64,000 nt of DNA from NCBI RefSeq assembly GCF_019649055.1, contig NW_026570234.1, positions 1,426,001-1,490,000 on the forward strand. Direction: 5' to 3'. Shown here one piece after another: positions 26,343 to 38,165 of the stretch. The DNA comes from Paramacrobiotus metropolitanus. Its lineage: Eukaryota; Tardigrada; Eutardigrada; Parachela; Macrobiotidae. The position numbers and the translations under genes are program-made. The notes beneath the pieces are model-generated. The model searched no databases. It had not been told where the DNA came from and saw only the letters and a list, made by a program, of their open reading frames with translations. Position 1 is the stretch's first letter; every line of letters begins with the position of its first letter.

Positions 26343-26774
26343 TGTCAGAGGCACATGACTGCGCCTGGTGCATACGGCCCACCATGGACGTACTGCACTC
26401 ATGCTTGCCATATCGCCTCTCTCGCTGTACGTACGTGTGCTGCTGCACTGCACTCATATCCGCTGAAGCGGATATACGCGGCGCACACACTGAGCATACT
26501 TGCTCTCTCGTCCCTCTCTCGCTGTATGACTCAGCGTACGCTCGCGTTGGATTGAGTCCAGTCTGCGCATCATCACACAGCTGATGGCACACAGCACGTG
26601 CTTGCCGCCAGTTGCTTCTTTCACGCCTTGACGAACGCTCAAGAGCTTTTCTAGCATTCACTTGCTTGCTTAGCCATCAGTGCTTTGTTTTTGCTTTCCC
26701 TGCTATTACGCAGCATTGTTCCCTTTATTTGTCAATAAAGCACACTCGTGATCTCCTCGCGCTTGCCTGTTACA
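26343..26774 (+). repeat. Left LTR, complete
   Basis: The repeat begins TGTCAG and ends TGTTACA, so it has the TG...CA ends typical of LTRs. Bases 26343-26598 match 45976-46229. The remaining 176 bases, absent from the right copy, contain the AATAAA at 26734-26739 and run to the primer-site TGG. The end point therefore rests on the TG...CA rule and the primer site, not on the repeat alignment. Confidence 0.82.
26734..26739 (+). terminator. LTR polyadenylation signal
   Basis: AATAAA lies 35 bases before the inferred end of the left LTR, as expected for an R/U5 region. Confidence 0.6.
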
Positions 26775-26792
26775 TGGTAAGCAGAATCGTTT
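26775..26792 (+). other. Probable tRNA primer-binding site
   Basis: TGGTAAGCAGAATCG follows the LTR directly. The TGG start fits pairing with a tRNA CCA end. I cannot name the tRNA without a search of the host tRNA set. Confidence 0.5.
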
Positions 26793-28071
26793 GGTTTTCT
26801 TTCAACGGACCCTTTGAGGAGACGGTGAAGGCTTCATCTACGGAGAACTCGTGAGGAACCTGAAAGTCACTGTCAGATTGATTACTGAAGTAATCTCTGC
26901 TCTGACTTTGATCGGACTGATCTTGCCGTCTTACAGCTGAGGAAAACGAGGATCACTGAAGTGATTCTCACCCAGCTGGTGAGCACAGTTTCTTCGTCTC
27001 TTCCACATTGAAGAGCACATTCCCAACAGCACGGACTTTTCCCAACTGACGGATCAGACTCGAACGAGAGTCTGCAGCGCGAACGGATTACTCCAATTAT
27101 ACGGGGACCATCGGTTTGAACACCGACCCGCAACTCTAACAGCGGATTTCAGCACGGAAACGACGGATTTCCGACCTCGGACGGAGGAAAACGACCGGAA
27201 CCGACACCGACACCGACACTGGTAAAGTCACGGTTATAGGTCGATTTTAGCCGCAACTAGGTCGGCTTTTTACTTTCTAACGGTAGAAAACTATTTCTAG
27301 CCGTAAGTTTAAAATTTTCATCGGTTAAAAAGTAATTTCTGACGGAGAAACCGACTCGGAATTTTGCTTTTGGTCGAGAACCGACCTGCTAGGTCAACGA
27401 ACCTGTCTAGACAGTTAGACAAAGGCTAACCGGCAACAGGTCGGAAATTCTCTTCATTTTAATTTCTAACGGTGTTTTGACCACCAGAAAATTTTCTTAA
27501 TTAATAAAACTAATTCCTAACGGTTAAAAACTTCAAAATCCGACTAGATAAACTTTCTAGCCGACCTAAAATAATTTGTTTTTCTAACGGGAAATAGCGC
27601 GAAAATTCTCGAACTTCCTTGTGACGTCATAACGACCGTTTATCAGTACTTAAGAGGCAGCCAATCAGCGTGCAGGGGAAAGTTCCCATAGCTTAACATA
27701 GGCGTGATTCATCGTTTTTTGCAAATTTTGCACGCGGCTCGCATTCTGTGACGTAGGCAGAAGTGCAAGACCACTTAACCTGTTACGTCACACTGGTCAG
27801 CACAGTAATATAGGACGTACTATACTGTACTACTATAACGTACTGTACTGTACCATTGTACTGTATACTAATACCCTGTGTACTGAGTCACCAACAGACA
27901 CATCAACAACAACAACAACATCTCACCGGACGTTCCCGACCCTCGGAAGTTCCTGAACAAAAAGACGATCCTGACTTCACCGAACATCTTCACACAGAAG
28001 ATTGTTCGACTTTTCCTTTCTAACCAATAAAATTCGTAAGGCTCCACCAGAGCCGACCTGACTTGACAACA
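26793..28071 (+). other. Retroelement leader, non-coding
   Basis: About 1.3 kb separate the primer site from the first ATG of the element. It lacks a long open frame but is already rich in CCGAC and GTCGG words, for example around 27130-27560, so this composition is not only a product of coding. A patch of TACTGTAC words occurs at 27818-27868. A packaging or regulatory role is possible but not shown. Confidence 0.5.
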
Positions 28072-31000
28072 ATGTCGAATCCTCGAGAAGATCAGTACGC
28101 GAGAAAGTTCAACACCGACTATTCTCGGCGTGCGAACATGACCGGGAAGTACTCACTCCGGTACGCCGGTCAGGACAAAAGTCAACCGTCCTCAACCGAC
28201 TCGACTAAGTCGGCCGAGGCAAAGGAGAGACGCAACGAACGCATCCTCCTTGCCGACTCGAATCCAACTTCGGATGACAGTTTTGAGGACGCCAGGGATA
28301 AAACATTCCTGGAAGCCCCAGCTGACGTAGCAGCCCCGTCCCACCCGACCGGGGGGATGTGGAACAGCTGCAGGCAGAGACCACATTGTCTCATGCCGAC
28401 CAACAGTCGAGCTCACACGGAGCTCCAGACTCGGTAACGGCTACAAAAGCCACCGAGCTCGGACGGCAATCACCCAACAGGACGGAAGAAGCGCCGAAGC
28501 CGACCTCGTCCAACATGGACATACCGACTAACCAAGTCGGACGGAAATCGCCGACCACACAGGTCGAGCGAAAATCTCCGATCAAAGAAGTCGGTAAACA
28601 ATCACCGACTAGGGAAGCCGACCAACAAATGGTCGACCAGCCCTCAGTAAACGAAGTCGACCAACCGAAGGTCGACCTACCACTAACGAAAGAGGTCGGA
28701 CAACCGACCTCGAACGGAATGGAGAAACCGACAACAGAAGTCGGCAACATCCAACCGATCACACAGGTCGGAAGGATTTCGCCAAACTCCAAGGTCGGTC
28801 AACAGACGCCGACCACAGAGGTCGGAGAAAAGGAAGTCGGTAACAAGCAACCGACTAGCCTGGAACGGCAACCAACCGACACAAAGTCGGATGCGGCCGT
28901 CCAGCCAACTAAATCACCGGCAGGAACCAAAGATTCCGAGGCACCGCCACGAAGCGGTCCTCATCCAGCCGGATCGCCGACTAACATGCCGGCACCCAAC
29001 GAACGGATAATTTCACCGTTGAGCCGACCTTCGCCAACCGGAAGCGACTCGACTCGAGCAACCGAAGCTCAACAAACGGTGAAGTCGACTAAGGCGACAC
29101 AAAGTCGACCTGTCGACCAGACACTTAGATCGTCACCACCGATGTTCGAAACGGGCGAACTCGGCAGTACTCCGTCACCGACGAACGAAGTCTTTGAGGC
29201 GACAAATGCATCAAGACCGAGTAGTGCGGACGGATTCTTCACAACACCACCTAAGTCCGATAAGGAGAGCCTTGGCTACCAGGCCAGCGCACTCGAATAC
29301 ACGGCTAAGAAGTGGATCGCGGCAACACCGCCCGAAAAGATCAACGATCTCGACCTACTCCGAGCGAGATGCCATAAACTGATCACACAGATCGTTTTGG
29401 CGGACAAAATCGTCGACTCGGCAGAAGGATCCTCCGAAACTCGGAGGACACCCATAAACTCGAACGGAGGAAATGGGAACGAGATATGGCTGATGCCAAC
29501 AAGGCATCGCCACCCAACAACGGGAAATCGACCGGCTCAACGCCATATTGAAGCGTACCGACCAACCGTGTCGGCACGACATCGATGAAGCCACTACACT
29601 CAAGGGCATGTTGGATCGATCTATGGAAGCGGTCCACGAGTTAAACCGAGAACTCACCGGAGCGAACAAAGCGCTCGAAGAAGCACAGAAAGACCTGGCC
29701 GATGTTCAGACCGCACTGGTCGAGTCGGAACAAGCAGCCGGAGCGTTCCACCAGCAACTCAACACGGCCAATGAAGAAGCCGAGGTCTACCGAAACGAAG
29801 TCGATAGATACGTGGTGGAGCTAAAGAAGGCCGATAACGAGATCGACCGACTGACACAACGAGTCGACGAACTCGAGTCGGAGATAGAACTCCTTTTCGT
29901 CAGAATGGGACGTCGGTTCATTGACGAGAATGCTCGGGACATGGGCTTTCCTAACCAAAGGACAGCCGATGTCGACCTGGTGGAAGCAAACGCCCAGCTA
30001 GCCGACCAGGTCCACGGACTGAACAAGGTCCTCAAGGAGGAACAGAAACTCCGAGCACAACTGGAGCACAACCTGAACGAGGCCCACAAGGTAAACGAGG
30101 CGCAACACAGCCGCATCCTTTACCTTGAGGCTCGTGAAACCGAGCTGTACGAATTCGGCGAACAGGCCGCCCGCAACCTCACAGACATGATGCGGCAAAT
30201 GGACGAGATGGACACGGAAACACGGTGTCTGAGGGAGGAAAAGAAACACCTGGAACAAAGCCAGGTCGAACTTTCCTCACACCTGGAACAAAGCCAGGTT
30301 GAGCTTCCTCCATACCAGGAGCAAAGTCGGGCTGAACCTCCTTCATACCGGACGTCCATAGCACAGGATCAACAGCCGTCACGAACAATCAGTGACATCC
30401 TGTGGGGAATCAACCCGACCCAAGAAATGGCGAAGAAGGAGAACAACACCTCCTACTTCGTCGGAGTCGTAACAACCGACCCGAGCGTGGGAACAATCCC
30501 ACAGCCTCCAACAATACCGAGTGCTCCGGAACCGGAACACAACACGTCGACCGCGGCACCACGAGTGCCAACGACGAACGTGGCGACAACAATGTCGGCC
30601 GGTGCATACACTAGCACCTTGTACGCGACGCGCACAACAACGTACGCGCCGGTACCCAATACCAGAGGAGATCGGACAACGGATGCTGAACGTCTCCCAA
30701 TCCAGCCACCACGACCTGGCATGGAGGCATATCGCCCACCACGGACGAACTCCAATCCGAACCTGCTCCGTCAAAACCCGCAGTTCGACTCCGAGCGCGG
30801 GCGAGCTCGGTCATTCAACACGGCTGACCAGCAGCAGGACGGAAGAAATGGAGAAGATAGCTCCGACCAGCAAGGTCGGAGACCTCCATACCGACCTACA
30901 CAAAGTCGGATGCCGGCTCAGGGACACAGCCCGACCGGTACGGAAGAGTCTACGATCAGCCAAGTGGATTCTATCCGTCGGCGCCGAGACAAAATCGAGC

Positions 31001-31150
31001 GCCACCTCCACCGCAGAATCAGTACGGAGGACAGCCCCAACAGCCTCGTCACACAGACCAGGCTCAGGCTCGGTATCCGCAACAGGACGGATACAACGGC
31101 CATTACGATGAAGCCTACCAACAGGAGGCGTACGAAGACCAACAAGGTCA
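28072..31150 (+). pseudogene. Extra coiled-coil ORF upstream of Gag
   Basis: I do not recognise this product. Open frames cover 28072-28437, 28359-29588 and 29548-31251 and pass from one to the next by frameshifts, the first at a run of six G near 28350 and the second near 29500. The first part is polar and rich in Pro-Thr and Val-Gly, with many repeats of the type PTxxVG. The middle, about 29550-30260, is strongly charged with long heptad-like stretches such as AVHELNREL and NEIDRLTQRVDELE and should form a coiled coil. The last part is rich in Pro, Gln and Arg. Together they would make roughly 1,000 residues ahead of Gag. Extra ORFs before gag are known from giant plant Ogre elements; homology to those is not implied. 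It could instead be an N-terminal extension of Gag. Confidence 0.65.
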
Positions 31151-31151
31151 C

Positions 31152-32673
31152 ATGCCAAATGCTAACCCACCACCCGCCCCGGCTGCACAACAAGTTGCGC
31201 CGGCGGCAAATCCGATTCCTCTGGCACAGGATCCGGCGCACGTTGCCTTGATCCGCGCAATGACCCACGGACGTCGACAACCCTTACCGCCGTTCGACGG
31301 GACCACACCAAACTTCATGGGTGGCTTAAGCAGATTCGAAGCCTGTATCGTCAAGCCCAACAATGGTACGAAGACGACCAGACCTTCATGGCCGACTTGG
31401 TGGCCCAACTAGATGGCCAAGCGGAGCATTGGCATACCCTCGAAGCCGCTGGAGAACCAATTGGCGGCTGGCCAGTCAACTTATGGCTGACCAAATTTGA
31501 ACAGCGATTTGCGGACAAGAACAAGGAAGTGAACATGATATCCCGAATAAACAAGCGGATATTCCGTTTCGGCGAAGAAACGCCGGAACAATACTACGAC
31601 GCGATGATGTTCATGAAGTCCCAAGTCCCCACCGTCACCGACCAGATGATACTATATCATCTTCGGGAGAACATCCATGAACCCAAACTGCGGGAGGCCC
31701 TGGAAATCAGGATGCCGGCGACGCCGATCGAGTTCCGTGACTATCTGCGGGACTTCGTTAACGGCAAGGAAATGTATGAGGTGCGGAAATCGCGTGACAG
31801 CGACTACGCCAGAGTTCGGGCAGCAACACCGCACCTGTCCCGACTCCACCTCCGGCGATACCGCAACAGACCGGATATCAGCCCCACATGATGCCGGGAT
31901 ACCAGACTCCAACGGCACAGTACGGACAACTAAATCCGGCTCCGACGCCACCGGTGCAACAAGCACCAGTCCAGCAACCGACTTGGGCAGGAGTGGCAGC
32001 AGCGAATCTGAACCCCCCAGCGCCTGGAACAGGAGCCCCCGTTAACAACTACGGCGGCCCAGGTTATAGCTCGGGCGGTAACCAAAACAACACAGGTTTT
32101 GGTTACGGACAGAACTCGAACCAGGGGTACTCCGCATACGGACAGTATCCTCCACAAGGATACGGCGGCGGAGGTTATGGTCGCGGAAAAGGACGCGGCG
32201 GCGGGAATCGCGGCCGTGGGAACTTCCCTAACCGCGGCGGAGGCGGCGGCCCACAAGGCAACCGACCCCCCCAGGCACAACAAAGTGCTCGGCAAGGAAC
32301 ATCATACGTCGACAAGATGGAGGCAGCCTTCTTCCAGTGGACGAAGGACAAGACCTTCCGATGCAGGCACTGCATGTTCAACAACCATGACGAGTCGCGC
32401 TGCATCTATGGCTCGGATAACAATCCGAACCTTCGGTGGTACGACGACTGGTACCGCCGATACTCGACAAATGGCCCGGTAGGCTCGGCGAATCCCTTCT
32501 GGAAGGACGTCGTACCACCGCCGCGCCAACGCCAACAGGCAGGAGGCTCGGGTAGCCCCGGTAACAGAAACCGGTCGCCCGGCCAGGGAATGGCGGAAAC
32601 CGCAACAATGGCGGTGGGAACCAACAAGGTTCCCCGGCATACAGAGAACCGTTGCCGCCCCGCCAGTCGCTAA
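31152..32673 (+). pseudogene. Gag: capsid region and CCHC nucleocapsid
   Basis: Gag builds the particle and binds the genomic RNA. The capsid-like part begins near 31280 (LPPFDG, then a W-containing helix region) and runs through ALEIRMPATPIEFRDYLRDF. It is split over three frames, with shifts near 31330 and 31830. The C-terminal part (31888-32673) is rich in Gly, Tyr and Asn, then in RGG-like repeats, and contains one canonical retroviral knuckle C-x2-C-x4-H-x4-C at 32362-32403. The knuckle identifies this as nucleocapsid. No methionine clearly marks the start, so fusion with the upstream coiled-coil ORF is possible. Confidence 0.82.
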
Positions 32674-32734
32674 ACTCGACGCCACCCAACAATGGGCCGG
32701 CTCGGAGTAACTCCCCGGGAAACGTCCAAGGTCG

Positions 32735-33477
32735 ATGAGCTCCGGTGACTCATTCGACCTCCAACATCCGACCGAACCACCGGACAAGGATAACCCCACT
32801 AACCAGCCGCTTACTTCCCGGAACGAACTGAACTTTCCCACGACGATGGAGGAAGGTTACCAACAGATAGCCACCATCCTCCAACTACTCGGACTGAACG
32901 AAAACAGCTCCGAGGAGGAATTCACAAAAGCAATATCGACCTCCACAAAGGAGGCGGAGATGGCTCGGAAGTTAGCCGCTCAGCTCGGCGTGTACGCCAA
33001 CAATGGCACCGTCGAAGCGTGGCCCGGGATGCAACAGGCACTCGAGGCGACCGACCCAGCCCCTCGACTCGAAGCTGGAACGTCGGAGGTCGGAACGCAG
33101 AAATTGCCCGACCTAAGCAGCGCGAACAAAGCGACTGCGCCGTCCGTCACACAAAGTGACGTAGAACGGCCCGGCCACGGAAGTTGGACCGGATTGCCGG
33201 TGAGGATAAACTCAACCGAGCAGGCCAGACGATGCCCAAGACGCGGAGGACCGGGACGCCGATTCACGCACCGGGGCAACAGAAACTTCCCAATGTATCA
33301 TCCGGACGCGCAACGGATAGATACGCTGCGACAATGGCAGCCATCGACCTCACCGAAGAATCGGAAGGAGAAGTCGAAGAATGGGAAACGGTCCCATTGG
33401 GAGCACAGGTACCCGTTTACTCTCGGCCAGGAGAAGCGGACCTCTTCCAGCCAAAGAGCGACCAGTTAGAACGATAG
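32735..33477 (+). CDS. Retroelement spacer ORF of unknown function
   Basis: A 244-residue frame opens at 32735 and ends at 33469, overlapped from 33184 by a second frame to 33477. The N-terminal half has a plausible helical segment (GYQQIATILQLLGLNENSSEEEF). Otherwise it is polar. It lies between nucleocapsid and protease and may be the original Gag-Pro junction after frameshift decay. I cannot name a domain. Confidence 0.4.
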
Positions 33478-34085
33478 CCAGTTCTCGAACATTCCTGAAC
33501 CTCGACTATATGTGGTCAAAATTGAGGCCAACAGACACCTCAATAGAAGAACGGATACTGGCTCAGGCACAACGGTTCCGAACCGCCGAATTACCGGAGG
33601 ACGGAGTAGCTAACCGACCTGAGGTACAGGAAGCGGGTGAAGTCGGAGTCGAACTTACACAAAGTTCAACTCAACAGCCAGCCGACCACGGACCGGTGTC
33701 ACTAATTCCCATCAAACCAACGATACGGGAAGTAACCTTTGAGAAGGGAACGCATAAGAAACCGAAAACAGTTCGAGCTTGGACACACGAAATCCAAGTC
33801 GGATCCACGCCCACAATGGCGATGTTGGATACCGGAGCGGAGACTTCACTCATCGAACAACGGTTTTGCGAGAGGAACGGTTTAACAATGGAACCCCTCG
33901 GACATTACACCAAAATACTTGGTGTAGGCGGACAAGTCGCCTTTATGGTGTCTCATTGCTGTACTGCACCTGTGACGATGCAGGGCTTTACTAGCCACCA
34001 TACATTCCACGTCCAGCCGACTGAAGCGGACATCCCAGTACTGCTCGGATGCGACTACCTGCATTCAAAATTCACCTTCGTTTAA
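33381..34085 (+). CDS. Retroelement aspartic protease
   Basis: Retropepsins cut Gag-Pol polyproteins during particle maturation and act as dimers. The frame is 234 residues. The catalytic motif D-T-G-A is at residues 150-153 (33828-33839), preceded by the hydrophobic strand TMAMLD and followed by TSLIEQRF. Near the C-terminus the typical second motif appears as DIPVLLGCDYL, giving the I-L-G flap-closing strand. This region is intact, unlike most of the pol reading. The N-terminal 120 residues are polar and probably a linker. Confidence 0.86.
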   Translation: MGNGPIGSTGTRLLSARRSGPLPAKERPVRTIASSRTFLNLDYMWSKLRPTDTSIEERILAQAQRFRTAELPEDGVANRPEVQEAGEVGVELTQSSTQQPADHGPVSLIPIKPTIREVTFEKGTHKKPKTVRAWTHEIQVGSTPTMAMLDTGAETSLIEQRFCERNGLTMEPLGHYTKILGVGGQVAFMVSHCCTAPVTMQGFTSHHTFHVQPTEADIPVLLGCDYLHSKFTFV

Positions 34086-34125
34086 CACCGATCCTACAAC
34101 GGAACAACCGGTAGGAACGACGGTA

Positions 34126-35362
34126 GTGCAGTCTATCCCGATACCAGAGGCATCGGGCGAGTTACCAAGTGAAGCAAGGATAAGTCGGATTGATCACCCG
34201 TCGGACCCTTCGCGAATTTGCCGTGACTGCCGGAATAACAACCGGACTCTGATCGAGGAACTTAAACTGCACAACGCCATTGAAGCGTACGAAGGACGGA
34301 AAAACACCGGCACACTACGACCGGCCAAGACAGTACTAAAGTCTATCCCGATACCAGAGGCATCCGCTGAAGCGGATGCTCAGAACAGAAGAGGTACAAC
34401 AAAGGTACCGAACTTGGTTCTCGGGAGCTCGACACTTTCTCGACCAACGGACGTTAGAGATGGTGACCACTCTGCGACAGAACGGAGCGGTAACTTACGA
34501 GCAAATACGGGACGCACAACAAATGTGTGAACCTGTAATCGCCCTCATGAATGACATAGAGGACGAAGCATGGGAATGGGAAGATGAACGAATTCCGATC
34601 CATCGACAGTACATGGAATACGGACTCCCCGTCCCACGACCTTTAGAAATGCCCTGCCAGGAACTAGGCTTTCAACTCTTTGCCTACATGCAGCGAGTTC
34701 AGTTGCACGGAGAATCGTCAACGACCGCATTCTGGCAACGGTATGGCGAGGACACCGCTATAACGCGATACGTACCCGACCCATTACCCCCAATAGAAGA
34801 GCATACTCCGACCACAGTGCACTTCGCGAGTAGCCCACCGAAACCCCAGGACGACGTAATCCTGGAAGAAACTGATAAACCTTATCAGTGTACCATCTGC
34901 AAGGATAACATTGACGGAGTGGTACGGGCCATAAAGGCTCATCACGACCTGACTTGGTCGAACGACAGACCGTCGTCACCGTCGCCTCCGCAACAGGAAC
35001 GGAAGGTAGACCGCTTTCGGAAGCCCCAACAGACGAGCATCCGATGGCTGAGCGACATAGGCTCACAGCCAACCGACCTTGAGAATCAGGATGAAGCAAA
35101 TCGACCTACCCAACCGACGGAGCAAGTCGACCAAGCCGAAACGACCACACAGGTCGAAGTCGGCAATATACCGCAAGTTGGACAGGAAGACGGAACAACC
35201 GTCGAAAACGAAGATTACCAGTCGGACGACTCGGATATACAGAGTACGAGTGACTCGGCGGACACGAACTCCGATAACCGACCTTCGGAAGAATCCGAGG
35301 AAGAAGACGACGAGAATTCGATCTGTCAGTCCGACACTGTAAGACGGATAAACCGAGCATAA
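34126..35362 (+). pseudogene. Acidic zinc-finger-like ORF between protease and linker
   Basis: Two overlapping frames, 34126-34530 and 34376-35362, appear to be one product broken by a frameshift. The longer one holds a possible zinc-binding unit, YQCTICKDN followed about 15 residues later by AHHD, that is C-x2-C with paired His, coded near 34884-34950. After it comes a strongly acidic, Ser/Asp/Glu-rich tail. The N-terminal part carries the repeated peptide SIPIPEAS. I know no Ty3/gypsy protein with this arrangement between PR and RT. Its function is unknown. Confidence 0.5.
34130..34364 (+). repeat. Repeated 25-bp word coding SIPIPEAS
   Basis: The word AGTCTATCCCGATACCAGAG with its next five bases occurs at 34130-34154 and 34340-34364. 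The period is 210 bases, exactly 70 codons, so the peptide is repeated in frame. Confidence 0.9.
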
Positions 35363-35427
35363 ACGACTCGGATGATTCGTCATCGGAGGATGAAGAACCG
35401 ACCTACGATGTCCGACTAACTACGGCA

Positions 35428-36538
35428 TTGCGGACTATAGTTCACACAGAATTTATAGTCGAGCAACCGGAACAAACCGAACAACCGAAGCCAGTCGACT
35501 CCGAACAACAGGAGGAACTTGACCAACTTAAGGCTTTGTGGGAATTCGGAGGAGGTAAACCGGAGGAAGACGATTTCCGACCTCCAACTTTAGTCGTCCA
35601 GCAGTTGTCAACCGAACAACCGACCTTGGCTAACTTAACCGACCAACAGAAGTCGGAGCATTTCAACACATGGAAAGCACGAGTTGCCAAAGTAACGACG
35701 ATCGAGGAGTTGGACCTGGACAACAAATGCCCAGAAGTCCACCACCTAAGGCTGGATCCCCACATAGAGACAAAAGCATTAGACCGACAAGTTGTCTTTA
35801 ATAGCGAGCGAGTCTCTCTCCCAGCATGGTCAACATGTTCGATAAAGGTACGGACGGCCAAACCAATGGACCCGAGAAGACCAATTTACTTCTCTACCCT
35901 ACAACGAGTAGTCCGACCTATTCGGCCAATCGAAGCCAAGATCGACATCCGACCGACAAACGACACGGCCTGGATAAACATTCAGAACACGACCCACCAA
36001 ACAAAGGTGCTGAAGAAAGGTGTTCGACTCGGACATATGCAATACGCCGATGTCTATGAACCGGAAATCAACAATGCATTCGTCGAATGGGAACTCCCAC
36101 ACAGAGTGGCGAAGACTTGGCCCCCGACTCGGGAAGCAAAGCCAAAACCCCAATTCGAAGTTTTCGAGGCAACAGGAGTTCGAGCCCAACGGAAGGTCAA
36201 ACTCATCCCTCGAGCCGTAACCATGGTAGAAGTCGTCCTGGACGTACCGGTATCCAAGGACCAAAATTGATGTACCTCGGTGAATCCGACCCCAAACGAG
36301 ACGGAGTCGAATTCATGGACGGCGTAACCAAGCATGACGGGAAACGATTCACCGTCATGGTGGCAAACCACACTCATCGCGAGGTGACCTTACGCAAAGG
36401 TGCCCCGATGGGTCGAGCCGAAAGCATTCACAATGATGACGGACGACCAAAAGTCGAAGAAGCACGAGTCAACACGGCTGAAGTCGAGCAGGAAGACGCG
36501 GAATCCCAGAGGAGCGACGAAGAATCATCGACTCCATG
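35428..36538 (+). pseudogene. Tandem PR-RT linker modules
   Basis: This bridges protease and reverse transcriptase. The frame 35428-36270 contains VSLPAWSTCSIKVRT, then VRPIRPIEAKIDI and TTHQTKVLKKGVRLG. The overlapping frame to 36537 contains VANHTHREVTLRKGAPMG. The two segments share the pattern of a polar turn, a beta-rich stretch, and a K-G-x-x-[LM]-G ending. This pattern is common in the beta-rich linker of Ty3/gypsy pol proteins and recalls the dUTPase fold. Here it seems to occur twice. A frameshift near 36270 separates the copies. The similarity to dUTPase is a shape argument only; no catalytic motif is claimed. Confidence 0.55.
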
Positions 36539-38096
36539 AACTTCGGTAAAAACTTAACCGACGAGCAACTAGCCAAACTGAAGGCAGTTGCATGGGATTA
36601 CCGGACCGTATTTCCGACCTCGAAGAAACCTTACGGAGACGTCAAAGGGGTAACACATACCATTGATGTCCAAGGGGCGCAGCCGATTAAGATGAACCCC
36701 ACCAGGACAAGCTGGAAGGGACGTGAATTCATCCAAAAACACGTGCAAGAGATGCTCGACCAAGGAGTCATCGAACCGTCATCGGCAGCATGGAGCTTCC
36801 CGTCGTCTTAGCCGCGAAACGGAACGGAGACGGTACGGTAGGAACACGCTTCTGCATCAACTATATCAAGTTGAATGCAGTTACGAAGAAGAACAACTAC
36901 CCACTACCGAACCCGGACGAGCTACTGGACCGATGCGCCGGAATGGAGTATTACGGCAAGGTAGACTGTCAGTCCGGCTTTTGGCAAATCCCCATGGATG
37001 AACAGTCCAAGGACTACACGACCTTCGTAACACCCGAAGGCATGTGGCGATTTAACCGTATGCCGTTTGGAGTCTGCAACGGACCAGCAACTTTCCAAAT
37101 GCATATGGACAAGATCACGGCATCAGCTCGGAAGAAGGGTGTGTTCGCCTACATTGACGATATCATCTTCTTCGGCAAAACGTTCGAAGACTTCCTTGAG
37201 GCTTTCCGAGCAACCCTCGAATGCCTCCGCGATGCTGGATTTACGGTCAAACCCTCCAAATGCGAGGTCGGAACGGACAGACTGCTGTTCCTAGGACACG
37301 TCCTCAGCAAGACGGAGTCCAGACCGACGACGAGAAAGTGGCCTGCATTGCAGAACAAAGCTGCCCGAGAACTGAACGGCAACTTAGGTCGTTCCTCGGA
37401 CTGGCCAACTATTACCGGAAATTCATCCGAGGATACGCTCAGAAAACCTCGAAAATGTATGAGCTCCTCCGGAAGGATAAGAATATCAAGCTCGATTGGA
37501 CGGAAGCCCACACGGCTGAGTTCAACGACATCAAGAAGGCGCTAACCGAAGCACCTGTACTGGCGAAGTTCGACCCGACCAAGAAGACCGTCATTGAATG
37601 TGACGCGAGCGGAGCCGGACTTGGCGCGGTGATCTCACAAGACGATCACCCAATCGCCTACGCCAGTCGAGTCCTACGTGGACCGGAACTCAACTATGGA
37701 GTTACCGAATGGGAATGTTTGGCCGTGGTATGGGCGGTGCAGAAATTTAAGCACTTCATCGACCACGGACCATTCACCGTAAGAACGGATCACCGAGCAC
37801 TGCAGAATCTGCTCCGATGCGAGTCGAACCGACCTGGCATCAACCCTCGACTAACGAGATGGGCACTGGCTTTACAAGGACGGGACATAACCATCGAGTA
37901 TAAGCCAGGAGTTTTCTGCGACAATGCGGACGCCCTGTCGAGATGGCCACTCGAACGTAGTGACGACAAAGATCCACACGAAGAGTTGGACCAAGTCCCC
38001 AACTTCGAGGACTTTAAGGACGAAGTTAAGGTCTGTACAATACGGACTCTTAGACGTCTGAAGGCGAATGCCTCCAAAGAAGAAGAAGAAGGATAA
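36536..38096 (+). pseudogene. Reverse transcriptase and RNase H, frameshifted
   Basis: These domains copy the element RNA into DNA and remove the RNA strand. Three frames are used in turn: 36536-36811, 36790-37545 and 37221-38096, with shifts near 36800 and 37310. RT landmarks in order are VQEMLDQGVIEPS, RFCINYIKLN, KVDCQSGFWQIPM, FNRMPFGVCNGPATFQ, the catalytic Y-I-D-D at 37150-37161, and LFLGHVLS. RNase H follows with ECDASGAGLGAV (first Asp at 37602), an acidic helix YGVTEWECLAVVWAVQKF, and RTDHRAL. Domain order and wording are Ty3/gypsy. All catalytic residues remain readable, but the coding frame is broken, so no full-length product can be made from this copy without recoding. Confidence 0.95.
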
Positions 38097-38165
38097 GGAA
38101 AACCACCGAAAATTCCCCTTCCACCGGTTCTCCCCGGATGCAAAGTCATAACCGACTGGGATGAC

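Noticed and set aside
26343-26598. A 256-bp LTR ending at CACAGCA
   Set aside because: The repeat shared by both ends stops there, but no TGG primer site follows and no target duplication fits; the longer LTR with AATAAA and TGG is better supported.
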